A DNA stretch of 64,000 nucleotides from Centropus unirufus (taxonomy: Eukaryota > Chordata > Aves > Cuculiformes > Centropidae): NCBI GenBank assembly GCA_013397695.1, contig VYZI01000119.1, positions 417,582-481,581 of the forward strand, read 5' to 3'. Below, one piece after another: positions 38,714 through 50,900 of the stretch. The position numbers and the translations under genes are program-made. The notes under the pieces are model-generated. The model was not told the DNA's origin, did not search any database, and was given only the letters and a program-made list of their open reading frames with translations. Numbering within the stretch: position 1 is the stretch's first letter; each line of letters opens with the position of its first letter.

Positions 38714-40419
38714 CCCTTTTTAAGACAATCTGCTCACATGTTCTTTCCTTTTGGGGATTCCCAATTATTCAGTTCATCGGTTCTCCTTGTTATCCTTAGC
38801 ATGTCTATCCCTTTCCTAATTCTGACTCACAAGGTTGCACTCTTACTGTGGCTATTGATTGTCAAGTCTGATTTGTGTTTACAGTCTGGGAGACCTGGTA
38901 TCATCTTTAACCTCTGCCCTTCTACACCGCATCTATTTCTGGTCATACAGTTAATTTCATACAGGACAACTGTGCCCTTTGGGTAAATTTAAACTAAATT
39001 GCACCATTCTTAAACATTAGTTACCTGACTGCTAGACAGTTTCTGTCACAACTGAAACAAGCTAACACCCATTCAGGCCAAGAAAAGCCTGGGTAAAGCT
39101 TGGGATTTTTATCATCAGGATAGTACAAAAGCCAGTATGAGGACACTTAATTTTGACTCCCTGTGAAAAATAATTTTTCATAAAGAATGAGCAGTTTTAT
39201 TCAGTAATTACCTGAAAGGGCAAAACAAAATTAATACATCTACAGCTGACAGCACAACCTGATTAAAGTCAACCAGAGATAAAAATTAAATAAATGCCCC
39301 TTCTTTGCATCATCATTTTACAGGAACATTTGATTAAATTGTGCTTCCACTGAGGAACATTATTACATGCGCGAATGCCCCCTCGTGATACAGTGAACTA
39401 GAGGGTGGAAAAAAAAATCCAGTACTTTTCCCTTATAAAACCAGAATTCAGTTGTTCGGAGACGCCAGGAAAATGGCTTATGAAACCAGAAAGTCTTGAA
39501 AAGGGTACTAAGGACTTGAATAGCTGCAGTATGTTTGGTATACTGGCAGCAAAATGCCTTTTCCACCAGAACTTCTGCCACAGATCACCACGCTTCTTAA
39601 GAAATATGGGCCACATGAAGCCACATAAAAGCAAGTTTGAACTCCAGTGGAGATCTTTTAAGCAGCAGAGAACAAATGAAGCAAAAATAAATTATTAGTA
39701 TCTTATGTGAAAGGATGTTAAGTACAGGTCAAGAGCACCATTTTCTTCTCTGCTTAATGACCACAAATCAATTTCCTGGCACTTCTCAATGAAGAATTGT
39801 AATTCAGCTCTTAAAAAAATCATTCTCCTGGTCCACATCCAATTACCACACTCAATCCAAGCGAGATTTATGTTCTTTACTGGTGACTCTTTCTGCATCT
39901 CATAACACCGAGGCAAGAAGCTCTGCAAGATATCAGATCCACCTCTGCAACAGATTCATATCTTCCTTTGATGACGTAAATTTACCCAGAAACTGCAAAC
40001 AACATCAAATTAAAAATGTTGTACTAAAGGAAAGCATCTCCAACCCTTCACCAGCCTACTAAGTGCATCAGCCTAAGTTTATCTGCTGAAGCAGTGAATC
40101 TCACTAAATCATGCTCACTGTTTGCTTATCATTCCTTCCAGAGCTATTTGAAGCAAAATGAAGGCCTGATTTCAACACAACTCTGGTTGCACTAGCATTC
40201 TTGATATGAAAGCTATACGAAGTCTATATAAAAACAACAGAAGCTGGAACATTGGCATTAGGTTTTATGTTTTTACTACTATACAAAAGATCTATTTTAA
40301 ACTTCAAGAAAACAGCTGTATAATTAAGGATGACATTTCCACACATCTGATGAAATGGGTTTTGATGTCTGGGACCAGCAGATTCCTAAGAGTAAACTCA
40401 CTCTAGACAGGGTAGAAAA

Positions 40420-40446
40420 AAATGTCAGTCTTCCTGACTGACATTT
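40420..40446. repeat. Perfect hairpin, 11-bp stem and 5-base loop
   Basis: AAATGTCAGTC, loop TTCCT, then its exact reverse complement. At 11 of 11 paired bases this is the strongest short perfect hairpin I noticed. It is much shorter than a microRNA precursor, and flanking pairing does not continue. Confidence 0.9.
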
Positions 40447-40532
40447 CTGTAGTATTACTGCCATGGGACTACAAAAAGAGTAAGGAAAACAGGTTAAATA
40501 ACTCCAGCTTGCACCTGCTGCTGTCTAGGAAA

Positions 40533-40568
40533 ACAGTAGGGGGAACAGCAACAGTAGGGAGAACAGCA
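40533..40568. repeat. 18-bp tandem duplication
   Basis: Two adjacent 18-bp units, ACAGTAGGGGGAACAGCA and a second copy with one G-to-A change. Each contains an AACAGCA end. Confidence 0.9.
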
Positions 40569-41598
40569 ACACATGGAAGGAGGATAATGTTACCTCCCTT
40601 GTTTTGGATCAGTTTGTCTAATCGTCTTTAACTCGATGGAGAGACTCTATGAATATATATGCAAATTAAAGTGAAAAGCAATTTTTAATTATTGTCACAC
40701 AAAAAAAATATTTAGGATTTGGTGAGATATTAGACTAAGCATACAAGTGCTCAGCACCTCAATACAAAACTCAGCAAGTCTTTGCTTGCTGAGCAGGAGG
40801 GGGAGTCTGGCCCTTCTGTCTTCTGGGGACTTAGCCCTCTTGCCATTGTTCCCCAGCTCCATTGACTCCGGTGACTTATAACTTGACCCAAAACTTAAAC
40901 AACCTAAAGCAGACTCCCTCATTTTTTCCATTAGTATTATACACCTTTCCAAGTTGTTATTTCTCCTCTTGAACCCTTCAGCTATTAATGGTCATGACTT
41001 AAAAATCTGGCCTTTATCTTTCTTCTCTTTTTACAGACCCTCTCTTGGCTCTTTCTCATGACTGAGGGGTTTATTCTGCAGTCTGAGCCCAGATGAGACC
41101 ACTGTGGTTGGTCCATGCCTAGGATCCTGGGTTGGCAATATAGGAATGTTGTAGAGGGTCTTATGGAGACATCTTAAGGAGAGATAAAGATGTAGAAACA
41201 GAATGAATATTGAGCCACTTCTTGTGTATGTGAATACAGTGAGAATTTGAAAATATCATGCTCAAAAGAAAATTTTTAAAAAAAGTAAATCAATTGATTC
41301 TGCCTGAGAAGTCTGCATTAAGTTCTTTACCTTACACCGAAAGAGATCAGGCAGATTGCAACCAAGCTCTACACAGTGAGATTTTTTCAGTTGTAGCACT
41401 TCACATGTATTGATAACCTTTCATATTTTGCATTTTGCCTCATTCTCTCTTCATGACTAAGACCACAAATTAAAGGGTTCATTACAGTGATCCTAAGTTA
41501 GCATATATACACTGTAAACACAGCAGTTTTTAAAAGTTTAATATAACACGGAGATAATTATATTTAGTAGAGAAAGTTTTGAGTTTTGCTTCTCCAAA

Positions 41599-41764
41599 AG
41601 GGTCATCAGGCACTAGTAGAGGCTGCCAAGGAGGTGCTTGAGTCCCCATCCCTGGAGGTATTTAAAAGACAGGTAGATTACATGCTTCAGGACATGATGA
41701 AGTAGTGGACAGGTACAGTTGGGCTTGATGATCTCAAAGGTCTTTTCCAGCATAGTTATTCTTA
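41599..41764 (+). mobile_element. CR1 3'-terminal fragment, plus strand
   Basis: Contains GGTCATCAGGCACTAGTAGA, CCCATCCCTGGAGGTATTTA, and TTGGGCTTGATGATCTCAAA followed by GGTCTTTTCC, ending CATAGTTATTCTT. This is the ORF2 end and 3' UTR of a CR1 subfamily other than those at 2.6, 11.8 and 35.6 kb, because it has the GGGCTTGATGATCTCAAAGG type of 3' block. It is severely 5'-truncated. Confidence 0.85.
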
Positions 41765-44069
41765 ACTTCTGTGAGCACACTGATTTTTACTTGCATGTTG
41801 CCTGATAAATAGAAAGACTGTCCAGCTACAGATCGAACATAATTTGATTAATGTACTCTTTTTGAGTTCAAATACAAGAATTTTTGGAGAGAGTTATGTT
41901 CTCTCCTTTTTTTTGTTCATTTTCAATATTAGTTGCCAAGAAATGCTTGAATATATTTCAACTCATGAATTATATTCACGTGATATTTATCTGTATATTC
42001 ATGCTTCCAATTTGTTATAGAAAGGGTTACCTTAGATCTGAACAGCTTTAGGTATTCTTTTATTGTTACCCTTAGCTCTCTGATGCATGACATACTTTCT
42101 GACCAACAGAAGGCTGTTGAAGGATGAGTGATCTAGAGAGTCATGCAAGGTTCATATTTCCTATACATGAGTAAGAAAAGAGAGGATTTGTTAGATTCTG
42201 TGAAAGTTTCTCTCTTCCTAAAGGCCAAAGTATTTAAATTTTTTGTCCATTACCTTTCACAGGAAGATATTACCCTTCACCACATATATGCATATCCTAC
42301 ATCAGAAAACACCTAGACTTATTGACTGAAGGACTTGATATGCATGAGGCTGTAGACTTTACAAGCAGAACTTAAATTTAATTTTGTATTGCTATATTCC
42401 ATCATGTCCAACTATGTAGTTGAGTTTTATTGCTACAATAATTTCTTCATCTTTGACTCCAAGTAAGGTAACCAAAAATGGCATATTTCTTCTCTAATTC
42501 ACTTCTGTCCCTCATGAGGTTGCTTGGATCGGTGTATTTAAATAGTTCAAATAGGGGAAAAGAGTAATGTTTTGACATTTTTTTTAATGTGCTTTGGTAT
42601 TAACTAGTAGCAGAGAGCTTCCTGTGTTAGGCAATAAAGCAAAACATTCTTTTCCATAAGTGGAATGTCATGTATTATCAAACTGAGTTCTCCCTGTTTC
42701 TAATAGTTTTCCCATGTGTTTATTTAAAGGGTCTTACTGAATCACAGCTCAGATATTTTCATCCCAATTTATTTTGAGCCTTTTATGTGATTTGGGTGAA
42801 CTGTAAGCTTGAATCATTGTTATTATTTATTAGCTGCTTCAGGGATACGTATATGGAACTGAATATTTAACATTTAAATTGCTTAGATGATATTTACCGG
42901 AATAGTCATCACAATTCAGTTAATAGAGAAGCCTTTTTGTGAAGTTTTTCTTATGAAAATACAGAATAAATATCTCAGAAGCAAAAGTCTGACATTTATT
43001 ATCATTCTTTGTTTATATTATGTAATTCAAATTTTCCATGTATTCTACAGGGAAGTATGGAACAGTTGCATTAAAATCCAAACTCACGTTATATTTTACA
43101 CAAATGCAACTTAAGATGTAACATTTAAGCTCGGTAAACTTTAGGCAGGATTTCCTTGCTTACCGTGTAAACAGTGTTATACAACATGATCAAGATTTAT
43201 ATCCCAGACTTTGATGTTTTATGATGCAGATATTTTTTCAAAATGCTATTGGCTTTGTGAATTTTCTAGTAAATCCTAAGAAATCCTCAACTCAGACCCC
43301 AAAAGCTTTACTTTTTTCATACAGTTGTATTACTCTGTAATAAAGTTTCTAATCATATTTATCCCTTGTTGACCAGTACAGTATGACCCCAATTCTGGAA
43401 CATATTTGGATGGCTTATCTCCTAGTTTGGAAACAGTGGGGGGACACATCTTGGAGTCTACTCTCTCAACTGTTTATATTTACATTTTGCACATAGTTTT
43501 ATTAGAGCTTTGAATAAAAATGGAAAAAAATAAACCCTTACAAAAGACACAAACCTTTACACATCTCTGACAAAACTTGTAGGGATCCTTGCAAAATTAC
43601 TACATTTATAGGGTTTTTCAACCTTAATAATGTTAAAATAAATAAGAAATGAGAGAGAAATTAAAAGAGAGCAATTGTGATATCTGCATTTACAGAGAAC
43701 AGCATAGACATACACTGTAATTCTGGGTCCTAGAGGAATGACACGTCACAGCTGTATTCTAGATTGCAAGTTATTTTCAAAGGTCGCTTCGCTTTTTCAT
43801 CTTATTTGAAATCTTATTTACTAAGGTCCTTTTTTCTTTTGTTTATGATACAAGCATTCATTTATTCTGGAAAAGGATGACAGTACCAGAGAGAATATTC
43901 TTGAGAGTTAATCTGTTCCCCTGCTTCTTTATGCAAAAAGACACAGACAGCTTCTACTTTGCAGAATGACTCAAGAGAGGAGCTTAATTTAGACTCGTCT
44001 CTGTGTTTAAAATTATCCATTGTGAATAAGCTTTGTTTATCCACTCCTCAGAGTTCTGAATTTATAACA
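41765..44069. other. Unassigned DNA
   Basis: AT-rich with no recognised repeat or gene. ORFs are at most 75 codons. Confidence 0.55.
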
Positions 44070-44142
44070 TCGATGGTCTTTAAAGATCCTTCTTGATGGC
44101 CTTTAAAAGTCCTTTCCAACCTGACCCATTAATTGATTCTAT
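44070..44142 (+). mobile_element. Short CR1 tail with an internal duplication
   Basis: TTGATGGCCTTTAAAAGTCC, then TTTCCAACCTGACCC and ATTGATTCTATT, match the last 50 bases of CR1. The preceding CGATGGTCTTTAAAGATCCT is a diverged 23-bp tandem copy of the same GATGATCTTTAAGG-type block. It is too short for subfamily assignment. Confidence 0.6.
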
Positions 44143-44372
44143 TAAAACATAAAAACAACCACTCTAAAAAAAAAGAATAAAATATTGTCCTGAAAGAGGC
44201 ACAATCACTTTCTACAAGCATGGATGTAGATAATAAACTTGCACAATACAGAACTTCCTTACAAAGTAATAAAAAAAAGTCAGCTTCACCTGTGATTCCA
44301 GTTTTAATGAAATTGGGCCTGATTGTTCTTTGTATGGTTTGTCAGTTCTGAAGCGTTCAATCAGATTGTTCT

Positions 44373-45764
44373 AGAATCATAGAATAATTAAGGCTGGAAA
44401 ATACCTCTAAGATAATCAAGCCCAACTGTCAGCCCAAAACCACCATGCCTACCAAACCATGTCACGAAATGCCACATCTACAAGGTTTTTGGACATCTCC
44501 AGGCATGTTGACTCTACCAGTTCCCTGGGCAACCTGTTCCAATGCTTTCCCACTCATTCAATGTAGACATTTTTCCTAATATCCAAACTAAACCTTCCCT
44601 GGTACACCTGGAGGCCGTTTCCTCTGGTCCTATAACGTGTTACTTGACAGAAGAGACCAACACCCACCTTGCTACAGTGTCCTCTCAGGTACTTGTAAAA
44701 AGCAATAAGGTCTCTCCTCAGACTACTCATACCCAAACTAAACAAACCCAGTTCCCTCAGTCACTCGTCATATTACTTGAGCTCCAGATCTTTAACCAGA
44801 TTCATTGTTCTTCTTTCCACATGCTTCAGGAGCACAATGTCTTTCTTGCAGTTAGAGGCCCCAAACTGAACACAATATGAGAGGGATGGTCTCACCAGTG
44901 CTGAGTACAGATGGGAACTCACTTCCCTAGTCGGGCTGGCCACATCATTCCTGATACAAGCCAAGATGCTGTTGGCCTTCTTGGCCACCTGGGCACACTG
45001 CTGGATCATGTACAACCAGCTGTTGACCAGCTGTTGACCAGCACCCCCAGGTCCTTTTCCACCAGGCAATTTTCCAGCCACTCTTCCCCAAGCCTGTAGC
45101 ATTGCCTGGGTTTGTTGTGATCAAAGTGCAGGTCCCAGCACTTTTCCTCATTGAAGTCCATATAGTTGGCTCTGGCCCATCAATCCAAACTGTCCAGATC
45201 CCTCACTAAAGCCCTCCTTCCCCTAAGCAGATCAAAACTCCTACTCAACTTGTCAAATGCAGATTTACTAAAGGTGCGCTTGATCCCCTCTTCCAGATTG
45301 TTGATAAAGATGTTAAGCGGCATTGCTCCCAACGCTGAGTCCTGAGGAACACCACTTGACCACCCACTGACTGGATTTAACTCCATTCCCCACAGCTCTC
45401 TGGGCTCAGTCACTCAGCCAGTTTTTTATCCAGCAAAGAGTACACCCATCTAAGCCTTGAGTAGACAGGTTTTCCAGAGCGTTGAGTGAAATGGTGTCAA
45501 AGGTTTTACTAAAGTCTAGGTAGACAACATCCACAGACTTTCCCTCATCTACTACCTGGGTCACTTTGTCATCAAAGGAGATCAGATTACCTAAGGAGGG
45601 CCAGCCTTTCCTAAACCCAAGATGACTGGGCCTGATGCCTTTGTTATGCTCTAAGTTCTGTGTGATGGCACTCGATCTGTTCCATATACTTCCCAGCATC
45701 ACAGACAGGCTGAGAGGCCTGTAGTTTCCCAGAACTTCCTTCTAATTCTTCTTGTAGATGTGTT
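44373..45764 (-). mobile_element. CR1 LINE 3' portion, minus strand, 1.4 kb
   Basis: This is the longest continuous CR1 in the window. Read on the minus strand it starts in the region just before the first RT block (about 45764). It runs through RT and the ORF2 C-terminus and ends in the tail AGAATCATAGAATAATTAAG at 44373. An 11-bp tandem duplication, GCTGTTGACCA twice (45019-45040), lies in the region between the RT palm and the QCAQVAKKAN segment and shifts the frame. It belongs to a different subfamily from the 11.8-kb copy, judging by its VDVVYLDFSKTF and LNIFINNLEEGI versions of the RT blocks. Confidence 0.93.
44773..45702 (-). pseudogene. Decayed CR1 ORF2 reverse transcriptase
   Basis: Three minus-strand ORFs carry successive RT pieces. 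The first (45702-45406) has LGNLISFDDKVTQVV and VDVVYLDFSKTFDTIS. The second (45413-45180) has SGVPQDSALGAMPLNIFIN and then SAFDKLS where the FADDTKL catalytic box should be, so the Asp pair is destroyed. The third (45102-44773) has QCAQVAKKANSILACIR and YSALVRPSLSYCVQFGASN. The frame changes and the broken catalytic box show that it is dead. The order and spacing are those of one CR1 ORF2. Confidence 0.9.
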
Positions 45765-47931
45765 TTTCCTTAAGCAACAGAATGATGCAATGTACTTCTC
45801 TTGCATGTTGATTTAAGCAAAGAGAAGTTGTTTCCTGAACAGCTATCATGAAGGCCCAGCTTAATATGAATCCAAATTTGATAGTAATTTCAGGAGCAGT
45901 CGCCTCTTTTATTCTGCAGCAGGAAGAATATAGGAAAAATTAGGCTAGAAGAGAAAGAAAAAAAGGGTAAATCTGTAAGAAATCACTTGGCCATACCCAG
46001 CATAGACAGATGTGTGAAAAATGTGTGACAGATGTGGGAAAAAATATTAGAAATTAGCTCAGCATGTTCTCCTTTTTTTTAGGAAGATTTCATGAAACGT
46101 GAAGATAGCTATTTTGCACAATGATTCATAGAGATGCTGTGCTCAGGTCAGTCCTTTTTCTTTTGCATGCAGTGGTCTGATATGCATCTGCTACAAATGT
46201 TACACAGCATATGGTATTCCCCAAAATGGTGTTTCGGATCCAAGAAAGAAAGCCACTTGCTGTTCTCAAAACATCATTCCGGATAAAGCAATTCCAAGTC
46301 AGTAGTTCATGAATCAAAGGCTACTTATTTGCAAACTGTCACTGGGAGCTGGTATTTCATTGCATATAACCCTCGCACAAGTTGGGCTGATACTCTGCCT
46401 GTTTGCAAAAAGACTGCAGACTGCAATGAGGTGATCATGAGAATTGTGTAGCTTTCCTTACTAGGAATGTCAGTGGATTCCAGAGCAGATGCTCGAACTA
46501 GTAACTTTAATGCTTTAATTACTGCTTAGACACCTTGGAAATTATCAAGGAGCAAAATATGTTCTTGACTGCAGGACGTCATTTGCATTAATTTTGTGTT
46601 TTGAAAGCAAAGTTCCTGTCTTGTTTTCTATGTGCAGAAGATTGCAGACATCCCTCAGAATTTTGGGTGTATTTAGTGAAAGAATTGTAACACCTGTTTG
46701 TATTGTGAAGTCCAGTGACTACTAAATGCTGAGCTAAGCATTATAGTTCCTGTAAGACATTCCTTTCCACTATGCACTTTCATTTTCGCAGTGCTTATTT
46801 TTTCAGGAAAGGGGATGTTCCCACTTGTTTTAATCAGAACTCTAGTTTTTTTACAATTTTAGAGGTTGTTTTAAAGCTAGAAGAGATTGTTCCATGTTTA
46901 CCATATTTAAGTAAATTTATTTTTTCAAAAGAATAGCCCAATCAGATCATTGCCCTCCAGTAACTTAATACCCTCTGGAGCAGCTGATTTTAGATAAAGT
47001 CACTACTGAGTCAGAAACAAAAACTTGCGTTTTCTGTAGGGATTTTTCAAACAATGTTTCACCTTAAAATATTCTGTGTACTCCACAAATAAGGAGGAAA
47101 GGAGGTGTGGATTTTTCAGAAGCCAACAAGCATTTGGATGACAAGTTTCCACTCCTTTTAATGGAAATTTTTCACCCTGACTCTACAGGTGTATTTGAAC
47201 ATTTTCTCTTGACAATACACACTGTGGTCAACTTGCAAATGTTTTACATTAGGTTTCTTAAAGTTTAGATTTTTTTATAAACCACAGTAATTTTGTTATT
47301 TCTCACTTTAGTGATTCCACCTAGAAAACAGAAAATGTTTGTTCAGACTGCAAAGATAAAATCACATTGAGAAGCATATTTACTGGAAAGTATTAAGTTT
47401 GTAAGACTTTGATAAATATGAATGTTTCCTATAGATACTTCCCTTGCCTTGGAAGTGTCTCTAGTCTTAGAGAAGAAGATGACAGAAGAGCTCTCCAGGC
47501 TGCCCTCACTATCCTCTCATCCATATGTCTTCACAAGGATTATGAGCACTGCACTCTTCCAATAGAAGCATTGAGAGATTTGATATAGAGCAGGACCTAC
47601 AGCCATCACAGATTTCAAACTTTTCAGAGTTTTACTTCTTTTCACAGTCTTCTCTGAGAAAGTTGAACTGTTTTAATTTGATATTGTTGCATGAAAAACT
47701 TGGGTTGTGATGAACCAAGTTTTTTAACAAACATAAAAATATCACAGTTATCTACATAATTTTCATAGAGTTTCCTAGAAAGAGGCAATGGAAAATTCAG
47801 GAATCACCTGAATGACTTATCAGTAATGGAGTAAGCATACTTGGCGCTGTAAAACTTGCTCAGCCTATATTCAGATATAGAGATTATCATGATATACATG
47901 TAATGAGCTTTGGTCTTTCTTGGTTCTACTG

Positions 47932-47952
47932 CAGAGCACTGTGAGTGCTCTG
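47932..47952. repeat. Perfect hairpin, 9-bp stem and 3-base loop
   Basis: CAGAGCACT, GTG, AGTGCTCTG. The pairing is perfect but short. No T run follows and no small RNA gene is evident. Confidence 0.85.
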
Positions 47953-50900
47953 GATGGGAAACGGTGTGTGGAATGGACTCACCAATCAAAACGAATCCTT
48001 ATTCATGCCTGAGTTTAAAGGTAGCTGTTTTTATTTGGCTATGTTTTAGCTTACAGTGTGTCATATATGTCAGATCTCGTAAAAAGTTTCAGTAAAAGCT
48101 AGGAAAGATGCCAAGAAAACCAAGCCTTTCCCAAAGTGATGCTCCTGTTCTTACCTACAGAACTCACAGTTCTCCTTCACTTCTCAGGTTGATTTCAATA
48201 ATGGAACTTGACTGACCAGATTTTGCTTTTCCTGTCATTGCATTCATAGAGTTCATATACTTGATGGAGATAATTACTTGAACTCTGCTTTTCATACCTT
48301 AAACGTCTTTTACTTCACTACCAGCGCTCACATGTTATTCTGCTGAGTTTGTGCTCTAGAGGGAAACAATTTAACATCTCTTTCAAGATGATACATGCAG
48401 GACAGGAGTATTCTTCCCTCACAGATTTGAGAGAGGAAAAGACTTCATCAACGAGAAACCCATGAATGTTCAATGGAAGTTTAACAGAAGCATTGCATTT
48501 CTAGCTGTCTGGCTATAAATCAGTCTGCGTTTAGTTAAAACTCTTGGCCTCACCTTGGCCCACAGACATTAGGTGGATTTAGTGAAAGTTTATATCAAAC
48601 TTTCAATTACACTATAGCTGTGCTCCTTGCTACCTCACACTCTCACAGAGTCACCCTGAAACCTACATGCTCCAGACATACAAATATTTTCCATTTTTTT
48701 TAACCTGTTTTTTACCATGTGTCACTGGCAGTCATGTTAATTCTTCATTAGTCACTGCAGCTGTCATTTAATGCGTTTAAGAAGTGACTGAAACAGACCA
48801 AAAGCTCAGTTTTTGAGTGAAGCATTCTACACAGGGTCACCTGTTTTCTGGCTATGATTGCAGCTCAAGTCTAAAGGATGTTGGGTTGGGCCCTCGTTCC
48901 AATGAAGTCAATGGTAAGACTCTCTTTGACTTCAGTGAACTTTTGATCAAGCCTATTAAACATAAAACAAAATGTTCCTCTTGTACAGACACAACAAAAA
49001 CTTATCACTTCCTTAGCTAGTTTCTGATGTTGAATATTTCTGATGTTCACTCTTAACAAGGTTTTGTAATATTGCAAAAATGAGAGCACTTCTTCAAGAT
49101 GTTTTTACTATTTGGAAATGCATGTTTCCATAGAAAGATTGCATGACATGGGGCTACATTTCTTATTTCAAAAAGGTCTGTAAAGCATGTTGCAAAAGAT
49201 TAATGAGTGTCTGCAAGAAACGCCAGAATGTGCATCTTCCACTCACCATTCTCATTTGTTCACAAAATGCATGCCTCCAACTATACAAGGCAGAAAATTT
49301 GACTATTCATAGCAACATCATAAACAATGACAACTATCCCTGCAAAAATTGTATTTACGAGGGGAAAACTTGTTTTCCGGCAGGCCCTGGTTCACCTCAT
49401 TCACCTGCAATTCAGAAGGGAATTAAACTGCTAATTTCTTCAGTGTTTGTCTTTTCTGTTTTACTTGCTCAGACCATGCACTCCCTTCACTGGCATTAAA
49501 ACTATTTAAATCCTTCAAATAGCCTCCTGACTCTCTCTGCCCACCAGTTTTGTGCCAAAATAAATGTACTGTTATCCACTAAGTGTAGCTAATGAGCACC
49601 TCAGAAAGAATTCAATGGCTTTGAAAGTGAGCTTAAAGAAAAGACTAGTTGACTGCAACAAAAACACCCTTTCCCTTCATTCAGTATTTTTTTGGGAATG
49701 CTTCCCTTCACCTCATTCATTTTCACACCAGCTGAATGAGTCCTTGCTTCTGAGTCCTGCTGGGTTCATGTGGTCTCCTTTACGTTAAAGACATTGTATA
49801 TAATGTCTGTTCGTCAGCAAACCTATGAAAAGGACATAAGCAGCAGGGGTCAGAATATATTATTTAGTAGAAAGCAAAACAGTTAGTGAAAACAAAGTTC
49901 CAGTAGATTGGCACTGTAACAGAATGGAACAGACGGATTCAAAGATGTGGAGGTAGAAATAAACTGTGATAATAAAATTAAAATTAACATCCGTTCAAAT
50001 GATCTCCATGATAAAAATGGTAGCAACCCTGCCTTCAATACAATCTCTCCCTGTATTAAAAGGGCATTATTCTTTTCTCTCCAGAGCGTAATTACCCTGG
50101 GGAAGTCTAAACTTAGGAAATGAGAATGCTTCCTGGCTGCCAGGCATGGGTGAGCACTTTGACAGTGCCCTGGCTGTATGTCAGGATTTGGGGTGGGCAT
50201 ACAGCACACATCCTGTACAAGTCAGCTGCTGTTAGAAAGAAACACAGGCTTATGGCAAGGGGGCTGTAAAGCACTGCTGTAAGTCTGCCAGCCAGGATAA
50301 CATGGGACTGCAAACCTGCCTGCAGCATCGACAGAGGCAGAACATTCCTTTCTCCATTTGCCCCCAACAGTTTCCCCTAAATAAGAGAAGATTAAAAGTA
50401 ACAGAATAATTATTATAATGGTCTACTATATTCTGCAGAAAGTACTGCTGTGATACTCACAACAATCAGATACAATACATTTTAACGTGGGTGGGAATAG
50501 TGTGATGGATAATTAATTGCTTGAAAAAAATCTTCCTTTTCCTTATCTGTTTATTGGGTTTTTAACTCCTTTAGTGATAAGGCTGAATAAAAGGACAATA
50601 AATTGTGAAAAATAAAAAAGGAGAGACATCTCGATCTAGGAACAGTCACTGAGTGAGAGGCATGGATCTCAGCAGGTCAAACTCGTCACAACTTCTCTTG
50701 TGAATGAGAAGATGTTGCACATGTCAGAATGGCAGAAGACTGATACAAAGGTATACACGGAAGTTAGAAATAAACATAGGAAATAGAATGGATATCTGTG
50801 TCTTGCAGGTACTTTAACTTTTTCCTCATCCTACATGAAGCCACAGAGGAAAATAATATACAATTAAGTAAAGGAGAAACTCATTAAATACCTCATTCCA

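Larger units (their letters stand above)
35970..41598. other. Unassigned DNA, 5.6 kb
   Basis: No gene or transposon family recognised. The longest ORF in the window (158 codons, plus strand, 38510-38986) lies here in pyrimidine-rich DNA. Its Phe run comes from a poly-T tract and it shows no domain, so I regard it as chance. A hairpin and an 18-bp tandem repeat are listed separately. Confidence 0.55.

Noticed and set aside
38510..38986. Longest ORF in the window, 158 codons, plus strand
   Set aside because: It sits in pyrimidine-rich DNA, its Phe run is encoded by a poly-T tract, and it has no recognisable domain or splice context. Most likely chance.
47932..47952. Hairpin as a microRNA or terminator
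   Set aside because: The stem is only 9 bp with a 3-base loop, far shorter than a microRNA precursor, and bacterial-type termination does not apply in this genome.
49143..49499. 118-codon plus-strand ORF
   Set aside because: No domain or family motif, Cys and Lys scattered without pattern, and no supporting gene structure.
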